Positions 46,579 to 54,161 of a DNA stretch of 64,000 nt are shown piece after piece. Positions within the stretch are counted from its first letter, which is position 1, and the number at the start of each line of letters is the position of its first letter. Where the stretch lies: positions 1 through 64,000 of the forward strand of contig JAJZVZ010000001.1 in the NCBI GenBank assembly GCA_021846945.1, written 5' to 3'. The DNA comes from Acidobacteriota bacterium (GTDB lineage: Bacteria > Acidobacteriota > Terriglobia > Terriglobales > Acidobacteriaceae). The position numbers were made by a program, and so were the translations under genes. Under the pieces are notes generated by a model. It saw nothing but the letters and a program-made list of their open reading frames with translations. It did no database searches and was not told the DNA's origin.

Positions 46579-49308
46579 TTAAGGTGATTGCGGCCAGGCG
46601 CATTCTGGGTCGGGAGTAGTGGCCTTTCCGTCAAGGCGGAAGCATGTGGCGCCGCCGAAGGCGGTGACGAAGGTGTGGACGTGGGCCGATTCCAGTTCCT
46701 CCAGAACCTCTTCGCGGGGATGGCCGTAGCGGTTATGAAGGCCGCAGGAGATGATAGCGCACTGCGGGGCTACGCGCGCCAGGAACGGAGGGCGCGTGGA
46801 TGTGATGCTGCCGTGATGGGCGACTTTGAGCAGGGTGCTGGCAAGGCCGCGTTCGGCCAGCATGGCGCGCTCGATGGGCTCCTCGGAATCGCCTTCCAGA
46901 AGCACTGAAGTAGCGCCATAGGCTACGTGCAGGACGAGCGAGTCGTCGTTCGCGGGTTCGCTTCCCGGCCGATAGCCAGGCAGGGGCGCCAGTACGTTGA
47001 TCTGAGTCTTGCCAAAACCGAGGGTCTCGCCAGAGCGGAGCGAGCGCACGCGGATGTGCAGGCCGGCAGCCTCTTCGAGGAGCGCTTTGTAGGCGGGGAT
47101 GGGTGGATTGTTGCCCACCCAGAGCTCAGCTGGCCCGAAGTTGGCAAGAACGGCGGGCAGACCGCCCATGTGGTCGGAGTGGGCGTGGCTAAGGGCGACA
47201 GCGTCAAGACGGCGGATGCCGCGCGACCAGAGAACCGGGGAGACAACCTCCTCGCCGATGTCGAAATTCTGCGGAGCGTAACGCGGACCGCCACCGAAAC
47301 CGCCGCCATCGACCAGGAGAGTCTTGCCATCCGGAGTGATGAGCAGCAGCGAGTCACCCTGGCCCACGTCAATGGCCTCGACCAGCAGGGCGTTGTAGGG
47401 GTGCTGGAGGGGGCGAGGCGCCACCGCTGCCAGGGCGGAAGCCAGCAGCGCCGCCCAGGCGCCTTTGCGCGCCCCGCGGGCATCGCCGGACAGGCCCTTG
47501 TGAGCCAGCACAATGGCTGCCGCGAGCAACACACAAAAGACTGCTGACTGCCAGAGCAGCGGAGTGGGAACGCGGAGGTCGCCGAGGGCCAGCGCCCCGA
47601 AGAGATGCACCAGAGCCACACCGGCATGAAGCGCCAGCGCCACCGCCATGGCGGGTATCACGGCTGACGGAGGCCAGACGAGCAGGGCCAGAAGCACGAT
47701 CAGCGCGGCAGGCAGCAGCACGGCGAGCAGCGGCAGAATAAGAAGATTCACCGGCAGCGCGAAGAGGGTGATGCGGTGAAAGTAGACGGCCATGGGAAGG
47801 GTCATGGCCAGTTCCACCACGCAAGCGACGGCCAGCATATCAATGATGCCGAGCACGAAGCGCACGGTCCAGGGGAAAATGCGCCAGGCAAGGCGGCTGC
47901 GCCCCATTGCCTGCAGGCGCGCGGCAACCATGCGCAGTGCCACGCGAAACTGCGCGAGTTTGGGCGCGAGCTTGACGTCAATGGCGATAAGCCGCAGGTC
48001 CCGCGTGGCGGTCAGGTAGGGGTGGATGGTGGCCTGGAGCAGCGGAGCGGAGACGCCGGCGATGGCGACAACCGCCAGCAACGTCATCTGAAAGCTTGCG
48101 TCGAAGAGGCTGCGGGGACTCACGGCCAGCAGGCACAGCGCGGCAAAGCCGATGGTGTTCAGCGGGCTGCGCTCGCGGTAGACGAGCCGGCCCAGCAGAT
48201 AGAGCGTGATCATCGACAGCGAGCGCTGCACGGGCGTGGCGAAGCCGGTAAAGAGTGCGTAGCCATAGGAGGCAAGAATGGTGATGAACGTGGCGGGCAC
48301 GCGCGGAAGGCGCAGGCGGCGCGTGATCCAGAAGATGCAGCCGGCAACGATGGAGAGATGGAGGCCGGAGACTACCAACATGTGAAAGGAACCGGTCCGC
48401 TCAAAGCCCACACGAAGGGTATGGGTGAGATAGGTGCGGTCGCCCGCAACCATGGCGGCGAGCATGGCGGTGTCGTCCGGCGTGAGACGCAGGAACGGCG
48501 GCAGGCGGCGCATAGCCACGGGCAGAGCCAGCAGGCGCGCTGCGGTGGCGTGCTGCCAGGAGCCGAGAACGCAGGAGATAGATGATCCCGGTGAAGACCC
48601 AAGCCGCTCCACCTGATCGGCGGCTACGGCAGCTGTCGAAGTGATGCCCTGATCGAGGAGGTAATCCGCGCGGCTCCAGACGCCGGGGTCGTGATAGACC
48701 TGCGGCGGCAGCAGGCGGACTACGGCACGGATGCGCTCGCCGCAGGGAAAGATCTGCGTGGCGGACGAGCTGGCCGCACCGACCGGCCAGCGAATGGTGA
48801 GACGGACCCCGCCGGTGATGGGAGCCTGCGTGTCCTCGGTATCGGTGACGACTTCAAGGCTGGAGACACGCAGGTCGATGATCTCCGCGACAAATGAGGG
48901 CAATTGTGCCGTGACGGCAGGGCGGTCCGCATCGGGCGCGCTCTCGGTGCGGATGGGTCCGGTGGCAACGACGGTTCCCTCGACGGTGCGTAGAAGGCCG
49001 TCAGAGAGCGCGGCCAGCGCAGGCGCGGGTGCGGGCTGCGGCTCCATCTCGGCGCACCAGGTGCCCAGCAGCAGCCACAGAACCGCAAGCGGCAGCCATG
49101 CGAGGCGCTGCGCGCGCAAGGCAGCGATGACGACGAGCACGGCCACGGGAGCCAGTGCGATCAACACCAGGCCGGGCCGCAGCCAAAGCGCTTTGGCAAG
49201 TACGATTCCGGCGGCGAAGAGCCACGCGGCATGGAAGATCGGGACGGCACTGAGTCCTGCATTGAGGCCCGCCACGCGCTGCCCGGGATGGGATGATTCG
49301 GCTTGCAT
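46579..49308 (-). CDS. comEC: ComEC/Rec2-family DNA uptake channel
   Basis: A 909-aa inner-membrane protein for transport of single-stranded DNA during transformation. An N-terminal membrane/OB-like region (about 25-230) is followed by the Competence domain (SFHMLVVSGLHLSIVAGCIF, about 310-330, and many transmembrane helices to about 610). The C-terminal metallo-beta-lactamase domain contains GQGDSLLLITPDGKTLLVDG and LSHAHSDHMGGLPAVL (about 706-721). All three parts are present in one uninterrupted frame, so the gene looks functional. Last gene of a minus-strand run starting with the RNA methyltransferase genes. Confidence 0.94.
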   Translation of the reverse strand: MQAESSHPGQRVAGLNAGLSAVPIFHAAWLFAAGIVLAKALWLRPGLVLIALAPVAVLVVIAALRAQRLAWLPLAVLWLLLGTWCAEMEPQPAPAPALAALSDGLLRTVEGTVVATGPIRTESAPDADRPAVTAQLPSFVAEIIDLRVSSLEVVTDTEDTQAPITGGVRLTIRWPVGAASSSATQIFPCGERIRAVVRLLPPQVYHDPGVWSRADYLLDQGITSTAAVAADQVERLGSSPGSSISCVLGSWQHATAARLLALPVAMRRLPPFLRLTPDDTAMLAAMVAGDRTYLTHTLRVGFERTGSFHMLVVSGLHLSIVAGCIFWITRRLRLPRVPATFITILASYGYALFTGFATPVQRSLSMITLYLLGRLVYRERSPLNTIGFAALCLLAVSPRSLFDASFQMTLLAVVAIAGVSAPLLQATIHPYLTATRDLRLIAIDVKLAPKLAQFRVALRMVAARLQAMGRSRLAWRIFPWTVRFVLGIIDMLAVACVVELAMTLPMAVYFHRITLFALPVNLLILPLLAVLLPAALIVLLALLVWPPSAVIPAMAVALALHAGVALVHLFGALALGDLRVPTPLLWQSAVFCVLLAAAIVLAHKGLSGDARGARKGAWAALLASALAAVAPRPLQHPYNALLVEAIDVGQGDSLLLITPDGKTLLVDGGGFGGGPRYAPQNFDIGEEVVSPVLWSRGIRRLDAVALSHAHSDHMGGLPAVLANFGPAELWVGNNPPIPAYKALLEEAAGLHIRVRSLRSGETLGFGKTQINVLAPLPGYRPGSEPANDDSLVLHVAYGATSVLLEGDSEEPIERAMLAERGLASTLLKVAHHGSITSTRPPFLARVAPQCAIISCGLHNRYGHPREEVLEELESAHVHTFVTAFGGATCFRLDGKATTPDPECAWPQSP

Positions 49309-49350
49309 CGCGCCTGAAAAATGAAATTGGGACTATGGTCAACAAGCCTA

Positions 49351-50655
49351 TCAGGAGCGCCGCAATTGGACCACTGTCTCCAGATGGAAGGTCTGTGGAA
49401 AGAGGTCGGCGAGGGCGAGGCTTTCGATGGCGTAGCCGGAGGCGAGAAGCGCGCGCAGATCGCGCGTGAGGGTGGCCGGATCGCAGGAGACGTAAACCAA
49501 CATGGGCGCGGCGATCTCCGCGAGCAGCGTGGTGATCTCCGGGCCGAGGCCGGTGCGCGGGGGATCGACCACAATGACGCCGGGACGCTCAGCTTTGCGG
49601 CGACGAAGGAAGGCAAGCGTATCGGAAGCAACGGCCTCGCCGGTTGTGCCGCTCAGATTGTGCGCAAGCGAAGCGGTTGCGGCTGGGGCGGACTCGACGG
49701 CGACGACGCTGGCGAAGCTGGCCGCAAGGCGCCGCGCGAAGAGGCCGACTCCGGCGAAAAGGTCCCAGGCGAGCGCGCCGCGGTGACCGGCCGTTACGCG
49801 CTCGATCAGAGCGTCGACGAGCCAGCGATTGACCTGGAAGAATGCTCCGTGGCCAACGCGGTAGTCGAAGCCAGCGGCGCGATAGTTGAGCGCGGGTTGG
49901 CCCCACTGCGCGACGGTGCGCGGCTGCCGTTTGGCGCGGTCTTCGGTGGCCAGTTCAGCACCCTGGAGAGCCGGGATGCGTTCGCAGAACTCCTGGATGA
50001 ATGGATCGAAGCGGGCCCTGGCCGGGCTGGTTGTGACGATGCTGGCCAGCAAGGCGGTCTCCGCGGCATCGCAAAAGAGCGAGATCTCCGCTGGACGCAA
50101 TGTGCCATGCCGGGCGATCTCCGCCGCGGCCCATGCGGCTTGAACCAGCAGCGGCGCAGCAATGGGGCACTCGGCGATGGGGACAATGGCATGGGAGCGG
50201 CGGCTGCGATAGCCGGGATTTCCCGCCGCATCGAAGGCGAGACGAATGCGATTGCGGTAGGCCCAGGGCGAAGCGTCCAGTACGGCAATCTCCTCAGGCG
50301 CGCGCACGCCGCCGCGCTCCAGCGTTTCACGCAGGATGGCCTGCTTGAAGGCAAGCTGGGTTACGTAATCCGCGTGCTGGTAGTCGCAGCCGCCGCACAC
50401 GCCAAAGTGGCGGCACGCGGGCTCAATACGCTCCGGCACTGAGATGATGATCTCTTCCAGCTCCGCGGTTGCGTAGGCGCGCTTTTCCTCGACGATGCGC
50501 ACACGAACCTGTTCACCGGGCAGCGCGAAAGGCACAAAGACGGCTTTGCCCTCAGGACGAGCCAAGAACGCACCGCCATAGATCGGCTTCTCGATGCGCG
50601 CGGACTGTGGCTCGCCGCCCTTCTTTTGCGCAGGTTGATGTGCGGAAGGTTTCAT
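49351..50655 (-). CDS. Class I SAM-dependent RNA (uracil-5) methyltransferase, RlmD/TrmA type
   Basis: A 434-aa m5U methyltransferase. An N-terminal TRAM-like domain (about 20-72) precedes Cys81, Cys87 and Cys90 in CRHFGVCGGC, which with a later Cys (AECPIAAPL) should bind a 4Fe-4S cluster as in RlmD. The SAM fold appears at WDLFAGVGLFARRLA, and VVDPPRTGL and YVSCDPATLTRDL carry the catalytic residues including the nucleophilic Cys (about 390). Target (23S rRNA or tRNA) is not decided by sequence. The start overlaps the stop of the upstream unknown gene by four bases. Confidence 0.92.
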   Translation of the reverse strand: MKPSAHQPAQKKGGEPQSARIEKPIYGGAFLARPEGKAVFVPFALPGEQVRVRIVEEKRAYATAELEEIIISVPERIEPACRHFGVCGGCDYQHADYVTQLAFKQAILRETLERGGVRAPEEIAVLDASPWAYRNRIRLAFDAAGNPGYRSRRSHAIVPIAECPIAAPLLVQAAWAAAEIARHGTLRPAEISLFCDAAETALLASIVTTSPARARFDPFIQEFCERIPALQGAELATEDRAKRQPRTVAQWGQPALNYRAAGFDYRVGHGAFFQVNRWLVDALIERVTAGHRGALAWDLFAGVGLFARRLAASFASVVAVESAPAATASLAHNLSGTTGEAVASDTLAFLRRRKAERPGVIVVDPPRTGLGPEITTLLAEIAAPMLVYVSCDPATLTRDLRALLASGYAIESLALADLFPQTFHLETVVQLRRS

Positions 50656-51368
50656 TGCTGGCTCATGTAAAAGAGGCTCAAGCGCGGCAGGTTGTAGTGA
50701 ACGAGCAGTTGCTTCTGCACAAACTGGCGCTCGACCTGGCGCAATTGCACGGCGCCCATGCGGCTGCGGTAGGGCGCCAGCTCATGCGCCGCGTGTTCCC
50801 TGAGGCCGACCAGAAGGGACTCGGGAGCGGCTGCCGTGAGAGCGGCAAAGAGCTTCTCTTCGAGCACGGTGAGCGAGCGCTCCAGGGCTTCGAGATCGAC
50901 GGCGGGGGGCTGTGTGGGATCGGCGGCTCGCAGTTCCGCGGACAGTTCACGAAGGCGGGCAGCGGTGGCGTGGCATGCCTCCGGAGCGACGGCGGCGGCA
51001 TTGAGAGCGTCGGCGGTGGCTTCAAGATGGCCGGCCACGCGCTCCCGCTCGAAGCCCGAATCGCGATCGGCTGTCACCGGGGCGCTGCCGACGGATGCCT
51101 CGTTGAGTTCTTCAGCCGCTTCCATCACCGCCTGCGCGCACCAGGCAAGGCCGTTGATGCGCCGCCCGCCGCGGCGGAGTCGCGCTTTGCGCGCCTCGTA
51201 CTTGTCAAAGGCCGCGTCGATGCCGCGCAGCGCCGCTTCCAGCGGGATGCCGGCCTCACGCCAGGTTTCGATGAGCGCCCAGTCGAGCGTGGAGAGCAGC
51301 AGGATGGAGCCGCGGCGCTGCTGGAAGCGTTCTTCGATCTCAGTGAAGTAGTTGAAATAGTTGCGCAC
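50652..51368 (-). CDS. Conserved hypothetical protein upstream of the RNA methyltransferase gene
   Basis: A 238-aa protein I do not recognise. It begins NYFNYFTEIEERFQQRRGS and TLDWALIETWREAGIPLEAA, reminiscent of short helical segments in proteins that handle replication or phage-type regulators, but without a firm match. The middle is Ala/Glu-rich and probably helical, and the C-terminus ends LFYMSQQ. No catalytic motif, signal or membrane segment is seen. ATGA overlap with the methyltransferase and codon use like its neighbours support a real gene. Confidence 0.75.
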   Translation of the reverse strand: MRNYFNYFTEIEERFQQRRGSILLLSTLDWALIETWREAGIPLEAALRGIDAAFDKYEARKARLRRGGRRINGLAWCAQAVMEAAEELNEASVGSAPVTADRDSGFERERVAGHLEATADALNAAAVAPEACHATAARLRELSAELRAADPTQPPAVDLEALERSLTVLEEKLFAALTAAAPESLLVGLREHAAHELAPYRSRMGAVQLRQVERQFVQKQLLVHYNLPRLSLFYMSQQ

Positions 51369-51418
51369 GTCGGCACCTCACAACGAGACCGGAGCCGGGG
51401 CGTCCTGGACAACGTGAG

Positions 51419-52312
51419 TCAAGACCGGCGTCCCCTGTCGGTGGCGTCGACTGGACCGCTCTGGCTGCGGGATGCCTCGGCGCCAGCCTTATTCTCATGC
51501 GAGCGGCCTCGCGGGCGCGCGGCACGATTGCGTTCAAAGAGGATGCTCAGGCCATCGATGGTGAGTAGTTCGTCGATCTCTTTGATGTAGCGGGAGTCGC
51601 CGGCGATCATGCGGGCCAGGCCGCCAGTGGCGACGATGCGTGGCTGCTGGCCAGGCTCCGCCTCATTCAGCTCTGCCAGGATGCGCTCCAGAATGCCGTC
51701 TACCAGGCCGATGTAGCCGTAGTAGAGGCCGCTCTGCAGATGCGTGACGGTGTTGGTGCCGATGACTTTAGCGGGACGCCGGATGTCTACGCGGCTTAGC
51801 TTGGCGGCGCGCGAGAAGAGCGCTTCCGCGCTCAGGCCCAGGCCCGGTGCAATGGCGCCGCCCAGGTATTCGCCGCGCGCCGAGATGACCTCAAACTTGG
51901 TTGCGGTGCCGAAATCCACTACAACGCACGGACCGCCATAGCGATCATAGGCGCCGATGCAGTCGGCAAGCCGGTCCGCGCCCAGTTCAGTAGGATTGTC
52001 GATCAGCATGGGCATGCCGGTCTTGATGCCCGGCTCAACAAAGAGCGGCTCGATGTGGAAGTACTTTTCGCAAACCTGGCGCAGCGTGGAATCGACCGGC
52101 GGCACCACCGATGCGATGATGATGTGCGTTACCTGGCCGGGCGAAATACCGTTCATCTCGAAGAGATTCACGAAGAAGACGCCGTATTCATCCACGGTTT
52201 GTGCGCGATGGGTGGTGACCCGCCAGTGCGCGGCCAGTTCGGGCTTTTCCCGATCGAGGCGGTAGAGGCCCAGCACCGTGTTCGTATTGCCTACGTCCAG
52301 CGCAAGCAGCAT
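51419..52312 (-). CDS. coaX: Type III pantothenate kinase
   Basis: A 297-aa ASKHA-fold kinase for the first step of coenzyme A synthesis. LALDVGNTNTVLGLY (phosphate-binding loop), NPTELGADRLADCIGAY and VVDFGTATKFEVISARG are diagnostic. The usual length is about 255-270; here about 30 charged residues (RPRGRSHENKAG onwards) extend the C-terminus. The ribosome binding site AGAAGG lies next to a tandem repeat at 52319-52353. Runs with birA, nadC and valS. Confidence 0.95.
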   Translation of the reverse strand: MLLALDVGNTNTVLGLYRLDREKPELAAHWRVTTHRAQTVDEYGVFFVNLFEMNGISPGQVTHIIIASVVPPVDSTLRQVCEKYFHIEPLFVEPGIKTGMPMLIDNPTELGADRLADCIGAYDRYGGPCVVVDFGTATKFEVISARGEYLGGAIAPGLGLSAEALFSRAAKLSRVDIRRPAKVIGTNTVTHLQSGLYYGYIGLVDGILERILAELNEAEPGQQPRIVATGGLARMIAGDSRYIKEIDELLTIDGLSILFERNRAARPRGRSHENKAGAEASRSQSGPVDATDRGRRS

Positions 52313-52318
52313 TGCCTT

Positions 52319-52353
52319 CTAGCTCCTAGCTCCTAGCTTCCAGCTTCCAGCTT
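52319..52353. repeat. Five 7-bp tandem repeats upstream of coaX
   Basis: CTAGCTC, CTAGCTC, CTAGCTT, CCAGCTT, CCAGCTT in a row, starting seven bases before the coaX ATG (minus strand). On the coaX mRNA side the units read AAGCTGG/GAGCTAG. It looks like slippage-made DNA and could vary in copy number; its closeness to the ribosome binding site could affect translation. Confidence 0.85.
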
Positions 52354-52421
52354 TTCCTGCGGGAACCGGGAACGTCGGTTCACCACGCGATTGTTAAAGC
52401 CAGGGGCTAAAGGATGGAAGC

Positions 52422-53207
52422 TCAGTCATTCTCCGCGGCGCGGATGCCACCGGTTTGCACCGTGACCAGGCCGGCATCGGTGCTTACCAGAAGGAATCCG
52501 TGCTCGTTCAGTCCCACTGTAACTCCGGTGCAGGCCTGCGGACCATGCACGTGAACCTGCCGCCCGCGCACCCATGTGGATGTCTGCCCCACGCGCAAGG
52601 GTATCGGAGCGCAGTTCGCTCCATCTTCGAGCGTGAGTACTTCGTGCTCCAGCGATTTTAGCAGGGAGACGAGCAAAGGCTGGCGTTCGATGCGGCATGC
52701 GGCTTCGAGGTCCAGCGAGGTTGCGGGGGTGCTGAGGTTGGCTGCAAACTCGTGCTGATGAACGTTGATGCCGATGCCTGCTACGGCAAAGGCAGCCGCC
52801 CCGGCCTCTATCTTCGATTCCACCAGGATGCCGCCTGTCTTGCGCGCGCCGAGAAAAAGATCGTTGGGCCAGCGCAGATCGACGGCCAACCCGGAGACGG
52901 CGCGGATGGCCTCGGCTGCGGCGAGGCCTGCGGCCAGCGGCAGCAGCGGCAGGCGCGCGGCAGGAATCGGCGCGCGCAGCAGGATGCTCGTGTAGAGGCC
53001 CGCGCCGGCGGGCGAGTGCCAGCCATGATCGCCTCGTCCCCGGCCAGCCAATTGCTCGTCGGTAAAGTAGACCGAGCCGTGTGGCGCACCGGCGCGCGCG
53101 GCGTGGAGAGCGTCAGTGTTGGTGGAACCGGTGGACGGAGAGAAATGCAGATTGCCCGCAAAGATGGTGCCGGCCAGCGCGATTTCAAGCTCGGCAAGGT
53201 TATACAT
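52422..53207 (-). CDS. birA: Biotin-[acetyl-CoA-carboxylase] ligase, without DNA-binding domain
   Basis: A 261-aa biotin protein ligase. STGSTNTDALHAARAGAPHG and the GRGRGDHGWHSPAGAGLY motif bind biotinyl-AMP; LRWPNDLFLGARKTGGILVE holds the catalytic lysine region. A short C-terminal SH3-like domain follows. The N-terminal helix-turn-helix of bifunctional BirA is absent, so it is an enzyme only (class I). The ATG lies three bases after the nadC stop codon. Confidence 0.94.
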   Translation of the reverse strand: MYNLAELEIALAGTIFAGNLHFSPSTGSTNTDALHAARAGAPHGSVYFTDEQLAGRGRGDHGWHSPAGAGLYTSILLRAPIPAARLPLLPLAAGLAAAEAIRAVSGLAVDLRWPNDLFLGARKTGGILVESKIEAGAAAFAVAGIGINVHQHEFAANLSTPATSLDLEAACRIERQPLLVSLLKSLEHEVLTLEDGANCAPIPLRVGQTSTWVRGRQVHVHGPQACTGVTVGLNEHGFLLVSTDAGLVTVQTGGIRAAEND

Positions 53208-53210
53208 CGC

Positions 53211-54116
53211 CTATCCGGGCTCCGCGGTGATGCGCATCGAGATGTCGGCGGCTTTGGCTGAATGGGTAAGCGCGCCGACGCTGATGAAGTCCACGCCGGC
53301 CTCGGCATAGGCGCGGATGTTCTCAAGCGTGATGCCGCCGGAAGCTTCCGTGGGAATCCAGCGGCCGGGCTGGCCCTCTGTTTCCCGGTGGATGCGCTCC
53401 ACCGATTGACGCACCTCTTCCGGCGTCATGTTGTCGAGCAGAATGGCTTCAGCGCCGAACTTGAGGGCCTCTTCGATCTCATGCGGCGTGCGCACCTCAA
53501 CCTGGACGCGCTGGCCCTGCTTGCGTTGTTGAAGGGCGCGGGTCAACACCACAGGCACCCCGCCGCCCAGAGCGATGTGGTTGTTCTTGATGAGAATGCC
53601 GGAGGCGAGATCGAGACGGTGATTGGTGCCGCCACCGCAGAGCACGGCGTATTTCTCAAGGACGCGAAGGCCGGGGACAGTCTTGCGGGTGTCGAGTACG
53701 TGCGCATGCGTGCCTTGAATGGCGTCCACATATTTGCGGGTGAGGGTGGCGATGCCGCTGAGGTGTTGCAGCAGGTTCAGGATCACACGCTCGCAACTGA
53801 GGAGCACGCGGGCATTGTGGCGCACGACGGCCAGCACCTGTCCGCTGCGCACACGGACGCCGTCGAAGATTTCGGGATGGCTCACGACGTCGAAGCGGGT
53901 CTGCGCCTGCGGGCGGGCATCGAGGCGAGCAAAGATCTCAAGGAAACGAGGAACCGCGCCGAGGCCGGCCACCACCATCTCCTCGCGGGCAAGAATCGCG
54001 GCTGAGGCGCGCAGGTCGGGATCGATGGTGAGGTTGGTAGTGGCGTCGCCGGCGGCCTTGTCTTCAAGCAGGGCCTGCTCCAGCAATGCGTCGATGCGGT
54101 GGCTCTTCCAGTCCAT
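53211..54116 (-). CDS. nadC: Nicotinate-nucleotide pyrophosphorylase (quinolinate phosphoribosyltransferase)
   Basis: A 301-aa enzyme converting quinolinate and PRPP into nicotinate mononucleotide in de novo NAD synthesis. Motifs: LSCERVILNLLQHLSGIAT, LDTRKTVPGLRVLEKYAV, GGTNHRLDLASGILIKNNH and EASGGITLENIRAYAEAGVD. The length is normal. nadA and nadB are not in the window. Lies between valS and birA on the same strand. Confidence 0.96.
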   Translation of the reverse strand: MDWKSHRIDALLEQALLEDKAAGDATTNLTIDPDLRASAAILAREEMVVAGLGAVPRFLEIFARLDARPQAQTRFDVVSHPEIFDGVRVRSGQVLAVVRHNARVLLSCERVILNLLQHLSGIATLTRKYVDAIQGTHAHVLDTRKTVPGLRVLEKYAVLCGGGTNHRLDLASGILIKNNHIALGGGVPVVLTRALQQRKQGQRVQVEVRTPHEIEEALKFGAEAILLDNMTPEEVRQSVERIHRETEGQPGRWIPTEASGGITLENIRAYAEAGVDFISVGALTHSAKAADISMRITAEPG

Positions 54117-54161
54117 TTGTTTCCCTTTGGAAAACAGTTCACAACTTACAGTTCGCAGTTG

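Noticed and set aside
52319-52353. CRISPR-like regular repeats
   Set aside because: Units are only 7 bp without spacers; a simple tandem repeat, no cas genes in the window.
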